From NCBI GenBank assembly GCA_947480375.1, contig CANKCX010000029.1, positions 1-7,448 on the forward strand: a DNA stretch of 7,448 bases, in the 5' to 3' direction. Shown in pieces: positions 6,493 through 7,448 of the stretch. The position numbers were made by a program, and so were the translations under genes. The notes beneath the pieces were generated by a model, which worked only from the letters and a program-made list of their open reading frames with translations, did no database searches and was not told the origin of the DNA. Position 1 is the stretch's first letter, and the number at the start of each line of letters is the position of its first letter. The DNA comes from Actinomycetota bacterium. Its GTDB lineage: Bacteria > Actinomycetota > Actinomycetes > Nanopelagicales > Nanopelagicaceae.

Positions 6493-7448
6493 ATGAGACG
6501 TTTATTGCGAGTGCTACGAAATACCTTAATTATTGTTGTTGCCCTAGGTGTTGCCTTAACTGGTTTCACGCGATTTATTCATTATCCAAATCCGATAGCG
6601 GCAATAAAACTGGGATTAGCACCTGCTTCAAAGACGCCAACGCTTATGCCATGGCACACCATCGAACCTTCGGCCACACCAATTGAATGGCCAACAAGTT
6701 CGGAGACCGCCCCAGAAACTGTTACTTGGAAGGGCAAGCAAATCAAGTGGCAAGACTTTCTAGATCGAACAAATACAAATGCTTTTCTAATAGTACGAAA
6801 TGGCGTAATCACTTACGAGTATTACAACAAGGGCTTTAGCGAATCATCGCAACTTCCTTCATATTCCATGGCCAAGACAATGACCGCAATTATTGCTGGT
6901 CAATTGATTGCTCAAGGTAAATTGAAAGAGAGCGATACCTTTATTAAGTATTTCCCAGAGTTAAAAACTGGAACCTCATTCGATCGTGTCACCGTGCAAA
7001 GCCTGCTAGATATGCAGAGCGGTGTTGGTGTTTCTGATAATTACCCAACCGGACCATCTGGATGGGGCGTTGCAATCGCGCAGATGTATGCGACTACGGA
7101 TATCGATTGGTTTATGAAACACAACCGCAAAATGGCTTTCGAACCAGGAAGTAAATCCGAATACCGAAGTGTCGATACTCAAATGCTGGGCATGATTATT
7201 AAAGCAATTACTGGAACAACAGTTGCAGATTATTTCAGTAAGAATGTTTGGCAACCTATTGGCGCAAAGTATCCAGCAACATGGAATGTTGACCGCGTGG
7301 GTGGAACTGAAAAAACTTTCTGCTGTTTCAATGCAAGTGCCCGCGATTATGCAAAGGTTGGATTGACAATGTTAAATGGTGGCCAAGCCGGCGCTAAAGA
7401 AATTATCGACCCAGTTTGGATGAAGCGCTTAACCACACCAGTCACAAA
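6493..7448 (+). CDS. Membrane-anchored serine hydrolase, beta-lactamase / 6-aminohexanoate-dimer-hydrolase-like (3' end outside window)
   Basis: An open frame from ATG at 6493 runs without a stop through 318 codons to the window edge, so the protein is cut by the window and not shown to be broken. It begins with a basic stretch (MRRLLRVLRN) and one hydrophobic segment (about residues 11-25, TLIIVVALGVALTGF). There is no lipobox cysteine, so it looks like an N-terminal membrane anchor with the enzyme outside. A Pro/Thr/Ser-rich linker (about 45-78) leads to the catalytic domain. SMAK (125-128) is the SxxK motif with nucleophile Ser125 and base Lys128; YRS (224-226) fits the YxS/N motif. CCFNASARDYAKVG (277-290) resembles the class-C-like hydrolase branch that includes nylon-oligomer hydrolases. 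The third motif (KTG/HxG-like) should lie beyond the end. The family covers esterases, peptidases and beta-lactamases; the substrate cannot be told from this sequence. Confidence 0.88.
   Translation, partial: MRRLLRVLRNTLIIVVALGVALTGFTRFIHYPNPIAAIKLGLAPASKTPTLMPWHTIEPSATPIEWPTSSETAPETVTWKGKQIKWQDFLDRTNTNAFLIVRNGVITYEYYNKGFSESSQLPSYSMAKTMTAIIAGQLIAQGKLKESDTFIKYFPELKTGTSFDRVTVQSLLDMQSGVGVSDNYPTGPSGWGVAIAQMYATTDIDWFMKHNRKMAFEPGSKSEYRSVDTQMLGMIIKAITGTTVADYFSKNVWQPIGAKYPATWNVDRVGGTEKTFCCFNASARDYAKVGLTMLNGGQAGAKEIIDPVWMKRLTTPVT

Noticed and set aside
6582..7254. Two minus-strand open frames of 76 and 82 codons opposite the hydrolase
   Set aside because: The plus strand has one continuous frame with SxxK and YxS motifs and a membrane anchor across this region. 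The minus frames show nothing recognisable.
1..7448. CRISPR array, insertion sequence, prophage or defence system
   Set aside because: No repeated spaced units, terminal inverted repeats, transposase or phage-like frames were seen. Coding density is filled by housekeeping genes of uniform base composition.

Overview
The window reads as a compact, roughly mid-GC bacterial chromosome segment, most likely from a streamlined actinobacterium. Freshwater Nanopelagicales (acI, 'Planktophila'-like) is my best guess, from the gene order gatC-gatA-gatB-ilvD followed by an ilv-type leader, the A/T-leaning codon use, the very short intergenic gaps and the apparently leaderless promoters. The taxon is an inference. 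No mobile element, CRISPR array, tRNA or rRNA is visible.

Layout from right to left along the minus strand: proA (6460-5192), a 43-bp gap, gatC (5148-4852), gatA (4855-3353), gatB (3356-1857), a 9-bp gap, ilvD (1847-171), then a noncoding/leader region (170-1). The gatC/gatA and gatA/gatB junctions are 4-bp ATGA overlaps, so translation is probably coupled. ProA makes glutamate semialdehyde for proline. GatCAB amidates misacylated Glu-tRNA(Gln) and/or Asp-tRNA(Asn). IlvD makes the keto-acid precursors of valine, isoleucine and leucine. To the right, a membrane-anchored serine beta-lactamase-fold hydrolase diverges on the plus strand from 6493 and runs off the window end; it is cut by the edge but open throughout.

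The least obvious content is the left 130 bp. On the minus strand it holds a sigma70-like promoter (TTGACC, 17 bp, GAGAAT) placed so that transcription would start on the ATG of a 12-codon ORF, MTSVVVIGERTL. A hairpin built partly from the leader codons follows, then a perfect 10-bp GC-rich terminator with a GGAA loop and a short T-tract. This is the arrangement of a branched-chain amino-acid transcription attenuator, which predicts an ilvB(NC) operon just beyond base 1.

A second pattern is that gatC, proA and the divergent hydrolase each have TAnnnT ending exactly 6 nt before the ATG, the geometry of a leaderless transcript. The ilv leader has a weaker version (GAGAAT) at the same distance. 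The internal genes gatA, gatB and ilvD instead have Shine-Dalgarno-like sequences. I found no sign of a wholly new system; the attenuator and the start-site architecture are the points most worth checking.
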